Part shown: piece by piece, positions 45,130 through 56,376 of the stretch
Position numbering within the stretch: position 1 is the first letter of the stretch
Layout: each line of letters opens with the position of its first letter
Origin: Chlorophyllum brunneum
Lineage: Eukaryota; Basidiomycota; Agaricomycetes; Agaricales; Agaricaceae
Assembly (NCBI GenBank): GCA_963576785.1
Contig: OY756147.1
Span: 124,001-188,000 of the forward strand
Length of the DNA: 64,000 bases
Reading direction: 5' to 3'
Translations under genes and position numbers: made by a program
The notes under the pieces: model-generated
What the model was told of the DNA's origin: nothing
What the model saw: the letters and a program-made list of their open reading frames with translations, nothing else
The model's database searches: none

Positions 45130-45219
45130 CCCTACTCCTCCTTCTCTGCATAAGTTTTCTATTGTAGAAGCTTTATGCTGAGAATGTCTATCGATTATTC
45201 CAGGTTTGGAAACCTCTGA

Positions 45220-46980
45220 TCAAATTTGTCTAACAAGTCTACTCGTAGAACTTGTTAATTTTGACTTAGGAGGTTGGAACATCTCATATTCCTGGAGTAT
45301 TTTGGTTGGATGCTTTGTAGAACCATAGAAGCTTCCTGGACATTCAGGTACTTTTTTGGTTCTTTGCGGTCTCTGAGGTATTTCAGGAACCAGTATTTGA
45401 TCCGAGTAACCTCGTGGTACAGAAGGACCAGCATCCCAATCATCTTCAACAGGGGTATAGGGTATGAACAGTTGTATATCCGGATCATCTCTTTGAGAAG
45501 GCAGATGGTTTGAACCTTCAGGGTGATTGGATGGATCAGCATATGATAACCCATCACTGTCACAGTGGTGGCATGATAGGTCCTCATTGGGGAAGAATCG
45601 AAGTCGAAACTCCCCAATCGGGGCATGGCATAAGATGGCACGACATGCTCTTACGAAGAGCTGAGGCTGGGGACCGCATTCTCGTATCCAGGGACCAGAC
45701 TTGATGTGCGATGGTAGAGCGGAGGCCCCATTCACTCGCACTGGGAGGTGAAGGAAGGAGTTACCGCTGTATTTCTTGAACCCAAACATGGCTTGCCATG
45801 TATGGATGGCTTGTTCAGCAGACTTCTTGTGTAAGTAGTCCACAGAGTTAGGAACTCGGTGATTTCTGCCCCGGTTAGGCCAGGCAATTGTTTGGATCCA
45901 ATTGTGAGTGGCTTTCTGTATACCGTATTTACACTTCGACGGTGTGTGATAAAAGAAAAGGTGGTGCTGGTCTGATTTGCTAAACCAAGCCAGGAGTGCC
46001 TTCAATGTGAGGATGGATTGTCGCTGGCAGGAGTGCGGGGAACAATCAAGTAGGAGCCAAGAGGCTGCGATAGAGTCAGTGAACACATGAATATGCTCGA
46101 CCTGGTCGTATTCTGCGGTTGCGAGTACCTTGGTGATTCCTAAGTACTGTGCAACCAGTTCAGTGTCTGTCGACGTAGTTCCTCTGAGCCTCTTCATGAT
46201 AGAGCTTCCGCCATCTAGGTGTTGAATAGTAGCTGCTGCCATGAATTGGCTGGCAAGCAGGTTGGGGTTGGGGTGGACCGAGCCGTCCGTGCCGATAATG
46301 ATGGATTTTTCGTCTGTCGTCACATTGGTTGTAACATCGTCCCAAAGTGTCTTCGAGAGGTGAGGGCTGTCCCGGTTAAATCCTATAAAAGATACATTAG
46401 TAGGGAAATGGTCAAGTAACCTACATCCGGGCCAGAGAGATTTAGAGACAGAATTGAAATGTTCTATATACCGAGTCTCGGGGGTGGGGTGCAAAATATC
46501 CATCACAGCTCCAAGTGTTTTCTTCTTCTGAATCTCCATGAAATTCTTGATGTGAAGTCGGTGGGGGGAAGAATGATACTCTCTCGTCAATCTTGCCAAT
46601 GCATGTTCATCGTCCAATGTATGAAGCCTCGACGTTTGTCGTTCAGCCAACTTTTGGAGATGGAGTTTGATGGGCATGAGCCCTGCAAGGGACTCTACGC
46701 CGCCAGTGGGAGAAGTCCGGAAGGCCCCGGTAATCCAGAGTGCCGCACTTCATTGCATTTTGTTAAGGATTTCACAAGTCCCCTTAGTCTGTGACTTATT
46801 GTGAAACCAAAGTCGGTATCCGTATGTCACCACCAGTATGACACACGAACGGTATAGTAATTTTTTGTTGCCGGGGGACAGACCTCTTACGGAGTTCCCC
46901 AGCATTTTCATTGCCTTAATTGTGGATATCGCTTTGGTGGAATTTTGCACTTTTCTTGATGGAAAGAGAATGTTTTGCAC
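45220..46980 (-). pseudogene. C1 pol linker fused in frame to LINE RNase H segment
   Basis: One phase, with a single stop (46750) from 46980 to 45220, runs from copia linker (QNILFPSRKVQNS) into LINE ORF2 (KAISTIKAMKMLGNS), through the LINE post-RT region and RNase H (GTDGSVHPNP, TDTELVAQYLGI, FTDSIAAS) to FFPNEDLSCHHCDS. It then returns to copia linker (SYADPSNHPEGSNHLPS, LVPEIPQRPQRTKKVPE). The LINE part is 45553-46941, about 463 codons, without poly(A) or visible target duplication. 485 codons of it (46677-45220) are uninterrupted. Confidence 0.8.
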
Positions 46981-47073
46981 AATACTATCCCACTCCTCCT
47001 GAACATCTGTATCAATGTTCAGGGCTTTTCCCTTTCCTTTATTCTTTTTAGGTTCAGGGAAAGGAGTTGGATT

Positions 47074-48345
47074 TCATCCATGAACAGATCTATAAGTTCT
47101 ATCTTCTGGAGAACCTTTGGGAGAAGTTTGGGGTATAGGACTTGGTGGTCTATCAATAGGTAAACCAGTAGATGGATCTGGAGCATGGAAGACAATGACT
47201 TCCAAAGGTGTGCTTCGAGAAGTAGAAGATGATGGTTGGTTCATCCATTCTTCTCGTCTTTTCCCAATACATTTAGGGAAGTGTTCTTCACTAAATACGG
47301 CTATTGGAGATGTATAGATTACATTTCCATTTAGGTGCCTCATGAAATGATAGTTTTTCCTATCAGATGTCCAACCAAGGAAAATCATGAGTTCTGACTT
47401 TGCTGTCAGTTTATTGTCTCTTATCTCTTTTGGGAGAAAGACATAAGCACCACAGCCAAAGACTCTCTCTTTGGAGATGTCTGGAATCTTCTGATTCAAC
47501 ACTTCATAAGGTGTTTTCCACATGAGCTGTGATACCAGTGTTTTATTATAGATATGTATCGTATGATCTATAGAAAATTCCCACCAACTGTCAGGAATAC
47601 AAGCATGATGCCTCATGGCTTCTGCTTTATCCATTAGAGTTCGGTTCAAGCATTCTGCTCGACCATTCTGTTGGTGTATATGCGGTGCACTAGTCTCATG
47701 TATAATCCCTAATGAGCGCAAATGAGATTGCAACTCGTCAGTTGCATACTCTCCTCCTCTATCAGTGCAGAGATATTTTAATTTAGTCTTGTATTGAGTC
47801 TGAATTAGTGCAATAAAATTTTTCATTTCTTCTGCTGCTTCTGATTTCTTATGGAGGAAGCGAATCCATCCATGAGAGGAAAAGTCGTCCATTATGGTCA
47901 TGACCCATTTAAATTTATGGTAGGAAAGAATTGGAAGTTCAACTAAATCTGAGTAAATTCTTTCGAATGGATGCTTTGCACGTGTAGGGTTCTCTCTAAA
48001 GGGTTTCTGGTGCATCTTTCCCTTGGCACAACCATCACAGACTGGTTTTTGCTTGGGAATCCGCACCGGAGTAAACCTAATCGTATTTTTCTCAAAATGA
48101 TTGAGGATATGATTAGAGAGATGTCCTAATCTCGCATGTACAACTTTGTAGCCAACGATCGGATCTGCAGTCATAGCTGCTTGTTCCGAGTGTACAATTT
48201 TGGTATTAACAAAATGTAAAGTAGTGTTACGACTGGCTGAAGGATATGCTTGAAGAATAGCATTTCCCTCACTATCAACTACTACTGATTCGTTGGTATT
48301 TGTTCTAACAGTTTTGCCATCTTGGCACAACTGTCCCACTGACAT
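47074..48345 (-). CDS. C1 copia integrase (423 open codons)
   Basis: It starts after a protease-side stop and contains the GAG-pre-integrase zinc region (HARLGHLSNHILNHF, CDGCAKGKMH), the catalytic core with WVMTIMDDFSSHGW, YLCTDRGGEYATDEL and HIHQQNGRAECLNRTL (D, D and E all present), and the copia C-terminal FGCGAYVFLPKEIRD, MIFLGWTSDRKNYHFM and AVFSEEHFPKC. It is the best preserved domain of C1. It is read in phase with gag, protease and RT. Confidence 0.9.
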   Translation of the reverse strand: MSVGQLCQDGKTVRTNTNESVVVDSEGNAILQAYPSASRNTTLHFVNTKIVHSEQAAMTADPIVGYKVVHARLGHLSNHILNHFEKNTIRFTPVRIPKQKPVCDGCAKGKMHQKPFRENPTRAKHPFERIYSDLVELPILSYHKFKWVMTIMDDFSSHGWIRFLHKKSEAAEEMKNFIALIQTQYKTKLKYLCTDRGGEYATDELQSHLRSLGIIHETSAPHIHQQNGRAECLNRTLMDKAEAMRHHACIPDSWWEFSIDHTIHIYNKTLVSQLMWKTPYEVLNQKIPDISKERVFGCGAYVFLPKEIRDNKLTAKSELMIFLGWTSDRKNYHFMRHLNGNVIYTSPIAVFSEEHFPKCIGKRREEWMNQPSSSTSRSTPLEVIVFHAPDPSTGLPIDRPPSPIPQTSPKGSPEDRTYRSVHG

Positions 48346-48402
48346 TAGTCATTCAGAGGTTCCTTTCAGAAGGAAGACTGGATATATTAATATCTGCATT
48401 GG

Positions 48403-48618
48403 TTAGATGCTATCAGTCTTCCCGTTATAGACTCTATGCTTAAGCATAACTGCGCCAAGACCAACTGCATTAACGTAGGGGCCTTGTGCTCCTACAGTCT
48501 TAATTTGGATCAAAACTTCGAGTTCTTCGAAGTTGATGAAGTCTTCCACATAAGAGGTATAATGACATGATGCCCCTGAGTCTAATAACCAAATGTCACT
48601 ATATTCTTCTAGTGGCAT
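48403..48618 (-). pseudogene. C1 copia protease
   Basis: DIWLLDSGASCHYT is the copia aspartic protease signature. An open segment of 71 codons is joined in phase upstream to gag and downstream to integrase through stops. Confidence 0.85.
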
Positions 48619-48822
48619 TATACTTTGATCATTGCTTAGTGATCAAGATTGCTTTTGATCCGGTACTCTTAAAAACTCATCAGGCATGTGTGTTGAGAAG
48701 CAAGAAAATTAAGAAGTGTTAAAACACTTCTCATTCATTGTTTGACACAAAAATACATGATTATGGGATCCTAATGATCCTGATTGTGTATCTAACTGCC
48801 CGGCCCCTGACATCCCTTCCCC

Positions 48823-50193
48823 TTACCCTTGCCCTTCTTCTTGCAAAGTTGACCAGTCGGCATGTTGGTGACAGGACTGTGTATCAGGGTTAGTAAGAGT
48901 ATCTGAGATTGAATTGATCATGTACCCAGCTCCTCCCTTCTTCTTGAAGTCGCTTCCATAGTCGGTCAATGAAAGTCCAAGAGACACCTCAGATTGAGGT
49001 GCCAAAGCAAAAGGTTTGGACTTTGGGGACTTTGGAAGGGGCCCAGAAGAGGGTCCTGCAGTGTTTGCAGGATTCCTGGGATCACAGATATCATAGGCGA
49101 CATCCTGAGCCAGCACCATGAGATCATCAACCTCCTGCTCACCTTCAAGCCACTTGAAGGCCTCATCTACCAACACTGTAAGTGTGGCAGGTTGCCTATA
49201 AGTGGTCTTGATTTTCTGAGTAAGAGAATATTCCTTACTCTGAAAGCACTCTGTAGGAGGGGAGGCCCAAGGAAGAGAAGGGAACTTCTTGTCATAGGTC
49301 CTAACAGCCGGAGCTACTATTTCCTCCAGAGGAGGAAGGTAGAATGGCTGAACCTCTCCAGGTTCAAGTGAGTTGCCCCAGGCGATGGAGTCCATGCTTG
49401 GGATCTTTACCACATGGTGCATAGCCAAATTAATTTTTGTCCCAAATTTGGGAGAAACCAATAAGGTGTATGGCAAACCAAGGGGTAAAAGAAAGGAAAA
49501 GCGGACACGAGTTGTGTTAATATTGGGGTTACTATGCTTTAGGAACCATTTACTCACCCTTGTGTGTCCCTCACAGATACAACCTGGGGGGTGACCAGAA
49601 GGAACAGAAGGTGCACTAGGAGGTGTCACCAATTGTCCTTGTTGGGCGTGGGGATGAGAGACCTTGTGCATTCTTTGATCGTAGTGATCGAGAGCACGTT
49701 TCTTCGCCATTTGCATGGGCAAAGGACCAGTAACACGGTCGCACCAGGTGATCACCTGTTGGATCTACAGTGAGTTCTCAAGAAGAGGGGTGAAACATAA
49801 GTTTCGTGCTTTAGCACGCATTTTCTTTTCGAGCTCAGCACAAGCATTCTCTCGTGCCTGCTGAACCTTCTTGGGATTAACCCAAGTAACAGGCTTAGGT
49901 CTCTCACTCACTAAAACATGAGTGGTTGGAGGAGTGGGAGTGGGAGTGGGTTGAGGCGCATCCATGTGCCTCATCAGGTCGAAGGGGGTCATCCCTGGAC
50001 CAGTGAAGTGATGGACTGCTGGTTCTGTGGCAGCGGCAAAGCCCACCATGGCTTCCGCCATGTGGGCTTGAGGTTTATCCTGGCACTTCTTAGGCTTCTT
50101 CTTCTTCTTCTGGATGTTAATCCAGGTAGGAGTAGGTGGAGAAGGCTGAGGGGGCTGCCCACTCGGATTGGCAGGGTGGCGAGGTCCTCTCAC
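48823..50193 (-). pseudogene. C1 gag C-terminal extension, unassigned domain
   Basis: 456 codons in the gag-pol phase with one internal stop (49758, ENSL-stop-IQQVI). It begins PRHPANPSGQPPQPSPPT and a Lys cluster, and has a KARENACAELEKKMRAKARN helix. The middle part (about 49700-49250) looks folded (WCDRVTGPLP, CICEGHTRVSKWFLKH, RFSFLLPLGLPYTLLVSPKFGTK) and resembles no copia domain I know. The end is acidic/Ser-rich. Copia elements usually have only a short linker between the gag knuckle and protease. It may be a captured host domain or a lineage-specific gag extension. Confidence 0.6.
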
Positions 50194-50313
50194 AGGCTAG
50201 GCCCTGGTGTCACCTCCAGGGTGGAAGCAGTTCCAGGGTGGTCCAGGGCAAGTCCTGGGGAAGTTGCCCTGAGGGCAAGCTTGGTAGTTAGCAGTAGTAG
50301 CATAAGATGCTTG

Positions 50314-50943
50314 TTAGTTAGACATGTTGGATCTTGTTCCTTCACATCTTGACCACTCAGCATTTATAGCCTGCTGAACTACCTCCCAGGTCATATCTAC
50401 AACATCGCTATTATTTGCTAATGTTGTTTGTGCCACTGCATTCCAATCGGGTGGTAATGCATTCAGAGTGATCATTGCGCCAAGAACTTCTGGCAATTTT
50501 ACCTTAGCTGTTTCTAATTGAGAAGCCATTGTTCTCAATTCAGCTAGATCTATTGCTGGATCTTGATTCCCTGAGATGCACTTTCGCAACATTCTCTGGA
50601 GGATTGAATATACCGTGGCGGGAGAAGGTGTCCCAAAGTGGGTTTTCAAGTCATTTCAAAGGAATCCAAGAATGTCATGTCCATGGAGTAATAGGGAATC
50701 AGGTAAAGTGCCATTTATAACAGCTAATGCCTGACCTCAGAGTTGATCTCTCCTTCTATCCTCCTCCATTAAGGTGGCAGGATTTTTAGGGGAGAGATCC
50801 TGATCTGTCACAGTCTATCCTGACTGGTCGGAGCCAGTGACAGACATAAGGGTCAAAGCATCCTGAAGCCTTCTAGACTAGAACACATAGTTCTTAGGCC
50901 TATTGAGCTTAGGCAAACCAGAGACAATATTATTAGTAGTCAT
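50314..50943 (-). pseudogene. C1 copia gag core
   Basis: The ATG is at 50943 (MTTNNIVSGLPKL). The frame runs with four or five stops to 50314. The open part (50649-50314) has the UBN2-type gag pattern AELRTMASQLETAKVKLPE, MITLNALPPDWNAVAQTTL and VVQQAINAEWSRCEG. Confidence 0.8.
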
Positions 50944-51084
50944 AATATCTTCATCGAGTGAATTTCTTTCTAGAAGAAAATTCTTGTATCAGCAATGATC
51001 AAATGCAAGGATAACTCTGTCAGATCATGCCCTATCATCCTATCTCAGTTAGAGGAGATGATAATGGTTTAACCATTGGTAAGG

Positions 51085-51102
51085 CTACCAGGGCCCATAA
51101 CC
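51085..51102 (-). promoter_or_regulatory. C1 primer-binding site, half-tRNA type
   Basis: On the minus strand the bases directly after the 5' LTR read GGTTATGGGCCCTGGTAG. GGTTATGGGCCC is complementary to the anticodon arm of initiator tRNA-Met (plus strand gggcCATaacc, CAU anticodon), the internal site used by Drosophila copia. The match to this organism's tRNA was not checked. Confidence 0.7.
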
Positions 51103-51673
51103 TGTTGAGGAAATGACCATAATGAGTTGTTTGCTGGGGGCAGCAGTAAATGCAGTGGAAGAGAACGTAGGGTCTACTCACCAAGATAATAAGCTTCTAT
51201 CTAATACCTGTAGAAAGGTAATTCAGATAGACAGATATTATTGATAAAGCAGTCAGTGTCAGAGGTGTAGAGACTAAAGTTGAGTAAATCAATGCTAGTG
51301 TTGTACTCAAAGAGATAGGCAATGATAAAGAAGTAGTTTGATTGAACAAGATGTAGAACTAGGTCTGCTACATGGGGTTTATATACATATTGAAGCATAG
51401 GCGAGTCATACTACATAAAATACTAGGAATACATAGAATGTTCCTTATGACTCCCTTTAACTGCAGCGTAGTGCCTGTGGAGTACTGCAGAATGTAGTAT
51501 CTAGTCATTGGTACTATGTAGAATAATCTATCAAGTACTTATGACTCTAACTGTATGCAGAGCAACTCATAGGAAGTTACTACAGATTGAAGTTACTGGA
51601 AAGTAATGGATCAGTCTATTATTAGAATAATGACTTCATAATCTATTTCTAGAATATGTCCGAAACTTCAATA
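51103..51673 (-). repeat. C1 5' LTR
   Basis: 571 bp, TGTTGAGG to ACTTCAATA (decayed CA end), the same length as the solo LTR at 1132-1702. The right flank is NACHT gene sequence. Confidence 0.92.
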
Positions 51674-52729
51674 GTAATACTTGCTTACCAGCTTGCCACC
51701 AATCATGATGCTTATCATCACTTTATTCAGACCGAGATAACAAGGGATCCATCACTGCTGTCTGCATCATTGGCTGTGCAGTTCAGGAAATTCATCATTG
51801 AGCCATTCATTCAGTGATTCTTGAACCCTCACCACCTCCATTTCTTCATGGTTATTGACAGCCTTGATGAATGCAACAAACATTATGACCAATGCGAGCT
51901 CCTTCACCTCATCTCAGATTTCTGCATCACATATCCTGCCTTGCCTCTCGTATGGGTTATCATCAGTTGCCCAGAGCCTCATATCACATCGTTCCTCTCT
52001 GGTGATGAGGTCATCCCAGTATATAAGAAAGAAGAGGTTAAAGTTGATGCAAAGCAAGCTTGCGAGGACATCAAGCACTTCTTCCACAGTGAGTTCACAA
52101 AGATCCAAAAGAAATCACCTGCACTCAAAGACCTCTACCAGTGGCCCTTGGAGCATAATTTTCTGAAGCTTGCTGATGCTTCGAAAGGGTTATTTGCTCA
52201 TGCCTCCATGGTGGTCAAGTTTATCGATGATCCAGCCTATGGTAACCCAGTATTGCAGCTCGAGTAGGTGTTGGATGTCATTGATATGGGTTCAAAGTGG
52301 CGCGTGGAGGGCAAGTCCCATCCGATGGCTCTTCTCAATGCACTATACAACCATATTCTTTCTAGAGTTCCCATTGATGTTATGATTAACACTCGAAAGT
52401 TGCTACTTCTCTTGATAGAGCATCCCTACAACCTTGATAGCATGGTTTTTCTGTGTAATTGGTTAGGAATGACGAAGGATATGGCCTATGGTGCCACTCA
52501 TCATCTCCGCTCAGTCCTTGCTGTCCCCGCCCCACATGAGGCTGATTGGAAGCAGCTCAAATGTTTCCATAAATCATTCATTGACTACCTTGAGGACTTT
52601 GAGCAGTCACAGTTCTGTTCAGATATCCATGGTGTGACCTGGGAGCTTCATTCTTTGTGTGCATGCAGAACTCTTGAGCAAGCACCAAATGGTATGATCA
52701 GTTGTCCTCTGTCCAAAGCTATTATCTGA
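51674..52729 (+). pseudogene. NACHT NTPase (STAND/NLR-like) remnant
   Basis: One phase reads ILAYQLATNHDAYHHFI, VQFRKFIIEPFIQ, a stop, FMVIDSLDECN (Walker B), LLHLISDFCITYPALPLVWVIISCPEPHI (the second helix-strand unit), KDLYQWPLEHNFLKLADASKGLFAHASMVVKFI, a stop at 52265, then the winged-helix part to VFLCNWLGMTKDMAYGATHHLRSVL and CFHKSFIDYLEDFEQS. This is the NACHT module of basidiomycete NLR-like proteins. Walker A and the N-terminus are absent because C1 LTR sequence adjoins at 51674. The remainder (52268-52729, 153 codons) is open. Confidence 0.88.
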
Positions 52730-53144
52730 AGATATCCAATATAGGCACTCCAAAAGATATTCCTAGAACTGTTGCTGATATTTTGCTCTTGTGGCCATAC
52801 AATAAACATGGATTTATGAGGGGCAAGACCTACCACTTTGTGGTCACCCAGACTATTAGAGGGCTCACCAAAAAGATGCCAGTATTTCAGAACCCATTCT
52901 TCATTCATATATTAGCTGTATTTGATAACATGTGCTTTGGAAACAAATTATGTGATCTCCTGTTCATAAGTCCTGTTTGTCCTCACTCTCCTTATGTGTT
53001 GAAACCTTGTCTCAGGATAACTCTTGGCAATCTGAGTTTCTGGAGCATGACACACTCAAGCAGATACCTGTTGGAATACTTCATTACAGCCATTTTGCAA
53101 AGGATGAATCAGTTGAGTATTGATTCATGTGTCCTGCTACAACC
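52730..53144 (+). other. Decayed continuation, unclear
   Basis: An open frame from 52702 to 53187 exists but is in a different phase from the NACHT gene and shows no repeat or domain I recognise. This may be the degenerate C-terminal region of the NACHT gene. Confidence 0.35.
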
Positions 53145-53509
53145 ATGGCTACAATGCCTGATCCATGGGATTCTGCTTGCAACGTGAGTATGGTTTGTCC
53201 ATGTCTGTCCCCCACTCATTGATTGATCTTGGGTAGTATTTCCATCAAGGAAACTATAAGGAGAGTCAAGACCAGGATTGGACAAGCGATTTTCTGCTGG
53301 ATGAGAAATGCAGCTGCCAGAAATGCTTCTTCCGTCATTGGAAGACCTGGTGTCCAGATGATCTTGTCACAGTCTTCATCCCCTTAGACCTCAACAGGAA
53401 GGACCATGTAGAATAGCACTTTGTTGATCCAGAGAATGGTGGAGCTGAATGGATGTACATCATCTGCTATCATTTCTCATCACATACAGGAATATAACAT
53501 TATGGAATT
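53145..53509 (+). pseudogene. Short spliced gene remnant with Cys cluster, unknown
   Basis: A first exon MATMPDPWDSACN (ATG near 53145) ends at 53183. A 53 bp intron gtgagt..gggtag (53184-53236) is followed by an in-phase second exon: FHQGNYKESQDQDWTSDFLL, CSCQKCFFRHWKTWCPDD, VTVFIPLD, one stop (CAG-to-TAG type), HFVDPENGGAEWMYIICYHF and SSHTGI. The C-x-C-x2-C..H..C cluster suggests metal binding. I do not recognise the family. Phase continuity across the intron supports a real former gene. Confidence 0.5.
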
Positions 53510-54324
53510 TACAAGTTATTACTACATGCCCATTCCCCCATTTTGTGACAGGCATATAAAGCCCAAAAGTTGGCCCTTGATGGACCTGAGATGAATGTAA
53601 ACATGGACACAGTACCCATGACACCTCACATCAATGTAAAATATATTATGCACTACCCAGGTTGGGTTCGGGTAGATACATTCATTGGTGTCATATTTTC
53701 TCTTAATGAAGGGGCTGTATGACTTCCTATGTCATGACCATCCCAGCTAAATGTTGTAGGGATGTGGGCACTCATATCCCATCAACCTATCTCTCTGCAC
53801 ATTCCTGACATCTCCTCAATGATGACACCATCTTTGGGATAAGGTTCTATGAATATAAATCTTCACACATATACAGTGTTGAGTCAATATAGGGCTAATG
53901 TGATTACAAAAATAACTACTGGATATAATCTAATCTTGCCCATTTTGTACCCTGAACCAAGTCTTGATCTGTGACAGTCCTGTCAGTGGATGGAGCCATC
54001 ATCAAGTTAGCAGGTACTGGTAGGGTGCTTCCTTGATGGATTGGATTTCGTAGGTGTGCAGCTTGTTGTTGGTGGTGATAAGGCCAGTTATTGTACTTGA
54101 GCACAGGCTCAATTAAACTCCATGAGATGACCTCACAGAAAAGGTGTGCATTGTGGAATGCATGTGTATTCACAAAAAATTGATCAAGTTTTGTGTGAAC
54201 GATGATATTTTGGGTGGTCCTGTTGTTATTTGCACTTACTATAGCTGCATTCCATAAAAACAGTGCAGTGGCACAGATCTAATTGCCCATAAATCTGATT
54301 ACTAATTATATCCTATCATGGATT
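53510..54324. other. Spacer before C2 gag
   Basis: No convincing gene. An exon-like piece GCATATAAAGCCC after ttgtgacag near 53551 may extend the remnant above. The C2 5' LTR should lie here or further left, but I could not define it. A minus-strand 85-codon ORF (54173-53916) has no recognised content. Confidence 0.35.
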
Positions 54325-55130
54325 ACAATATCTTCTCCCATCACCGTAGTACTTAGCTCCATTCCTGTTCTCACTGGTACCACCAATTATAATGAGTGGG
54401 TGGACTGAATGCAGGATGCCCTTGCCTTGGTCTCTGCCAATGGAACCTCCATCATTGGTGATGAGTTTCTGCTGACTCCATTGTCACAGATTCATACTCT
54501 CATCCCTGCCTATCTGGTCATCCCTTCCCCCACAGGGTAGAAGGCAATTGAACATGCCACATACATTTGCATGCATTACATTGTTTACTTGATCATAAAG
54601 AGTAAACTTCCCACTGAGATGATTAAAGGGAACCTTCCTAACGTCAACAGTATATGGGTGTACCTGTGCACTGTATATGGCCTGGAGTCCATCTCTGGTC
54701 TTTATTCTAAATATGATTCACTTCCATCTCCATCCAAATGAAGACCCCTCTGGCCCAATCACCAAGCTCACTGTTCTCTATGAACAGCTCGATGCTAATG
54801 GCAATTGCACCATACCCAAGATCATTAAGGCAATGACTCTTCTCTCTGGTATTCTAAATGCCTGGAATATCATAACCCCCTTCCTCACAGTAAATACCCA
54901 GATCCCTGCTGTGACCTTTGCTTCAGTCTGCAGGGCAATAATGAACCACTGGTCCATGCTAAAAGCAAACCAGCAGGTTAATAAGTTCTCTGGTGTGAAA
55001 CCACAAAGTACGCCCCCATGTTATCAGGGACAGCAGCACCAGCAGGGGCAGCAGTCATGCCCACAGCAGCAGCACCAGCAGCAACCACTGCAGTAGCAAC
55101 AGTCTCAGCAGGAAGGGGATAAGAAGAAGA
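54325..55130 (+). pseudogene. C2 copia gag
   Basis: The frame starts near TISSPITVVLSSIPVLTG, then TTNYNEWVD-stop-MQDALALVSANG (the usual gag N-terminal helix) and IWVYLCTVYGLESISGLYS. A second phase (54677-55096) carries LTKLYEQLDA-like sequence and a Gln-rich tail. Many stops. Confidence 0.7.
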
Positions 55131-55348
55131 GGTAATGCAGTATGAGGGGCAGTGGCAAGGGCTGAGCCAATAAGGTTAATACTGGACAATCAGCTCCCTC
55201 TGGATATGATGCTGGGCAACTGGCTTACACAATGGATTCTGTCAACTTTGGCTTTGCCAAATTGACTACCAACCCAAAGAAGAGTACTTACAGTCTCATC
55301 AACGAAGCATAGTCCTCCATACCTCTCCCACCATCCCTTCTCTTGTAG

Positions 55349-56314
55349 ATGAGTAATTCTGCTGAGAAGAAGACTCAGGATCCCTGGCACTGCCCTACTC
55401 TATATGCAGCTACCAAGGCAAAAGCCTTGGATCTCTATGAGAATTGGATGGGATCCACTTCCCTCTACCATCTGGCCTCTCCTCTGAGAACCACCTCCAT
55501 CATGGAGGTTGATGAACTGTTTGGCACCACTTTGGCAGCCACTCCAGTCATGAGCATTCCTGCTTCAACCAACGTCAAGAAGGACAAGGATGCAGTGTCG
55601 ATGGGATTGGAGGACAAGGATTACTCCAATAAAGCAATGGCAGGTAAGCCAGATCTTGCTAGCTCTTCACACAAATCTGAAGATTGCTGCAGGGGTATCA
55701 TATGCATTGCAGACTCTCAACTGGGTGCATGGAGTACAACCTCAGCCAATGTAGATTCTTGGATAAATAGCTGGACCAATTATGTACATGTGTGATTATG
55801 TAAAAGTTCAGAAATTATATTTTCTCCTCTGTTTTCATGAGTGAAGAATACATGTGAAATAACACATAGCTGCAGTAGCACATGTGGATGTGCAATGAAT
55901 AGGTGACCTTGTCAAATGAGCAATGAATGGCTTTTGGACTCTAGTGCCTCCCTCAATGTTACTCCAAACAAGAGGGATCTTGTTGATATTGTTGAAGGTT
56001 TTTTCGCATCAGCACAGATTGCAGATGGATCAGCACAGATTGCAGATGGATCCACTCTCTCTATCAGATCCTATGGCACTGTCTATTTAGAGACAGAAGT
56101 AAAACTTGAGTCCGCCAAAGTTCAGTGGCAGACATTGCACCTTTGCCCAGTATATCACATACCAAAGTTAGACATGAGACTTCTCTCAACTGGATCCATC
56201 ATGGATAAAACCAGTCTGATTGCAGAAACATCTAATGGGAAAACCATCATTTGTGACATTTGTGGTAAACTATTCTTGAGCAAACAATGTTACCAGGGTA
56301 CTTCTTTGAACTAA
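55349..56314 (+). pseudogene. C2 gag-protease region
   Basis: 55349-55795 is an open linker without a domain. 55916-56314 holds the protease (EWLLDSSASLNVTP, with the catalytic DSG now DSS). A 7-codon tandem duplication (AQIADGS twice) is followed by YGTVYLETEVK and the pre-integrase lead YHIPKLDMRLLSTGSI. Confidence 0.75.
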
Positions 56315-56376
56315 GTTTACTTTGTGAACACGTGCATTTTTGTGCAATGGAGATTTTCAATTCTCCTTGGCTTCAA

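Larger units (their letters stand above)
43333..51673 (-). mobile_element. Ty1/copia element C1, with LINE segment inside pol
   Basis: Minus-strand order is 5' LTR (51103-51673), PBS, gag (from 50943), an unassigned domain, protease, integrase, LINE-derived segment (45553-46941), RT, RNase H, polypurine tract (43529-43542) and a 3' LTR cut to its first ~196 bp (43333-43528). Gag, protease, integrase, the LINE segment and RT are all in one phase, separated only by stop codons; RNase H is shifted. It is an unusual copy: extra domain, chimeric insert and truncated LTR. Confidence 0.92.

Noticed and set aside
46219..46419. Open frames antisense to LINE and copia domains (for example MLNSSCCHELAGKQ)
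   Set aside because: They repeat in every LINE copy as the antisense of a conserved RNase H region and have no independent support.
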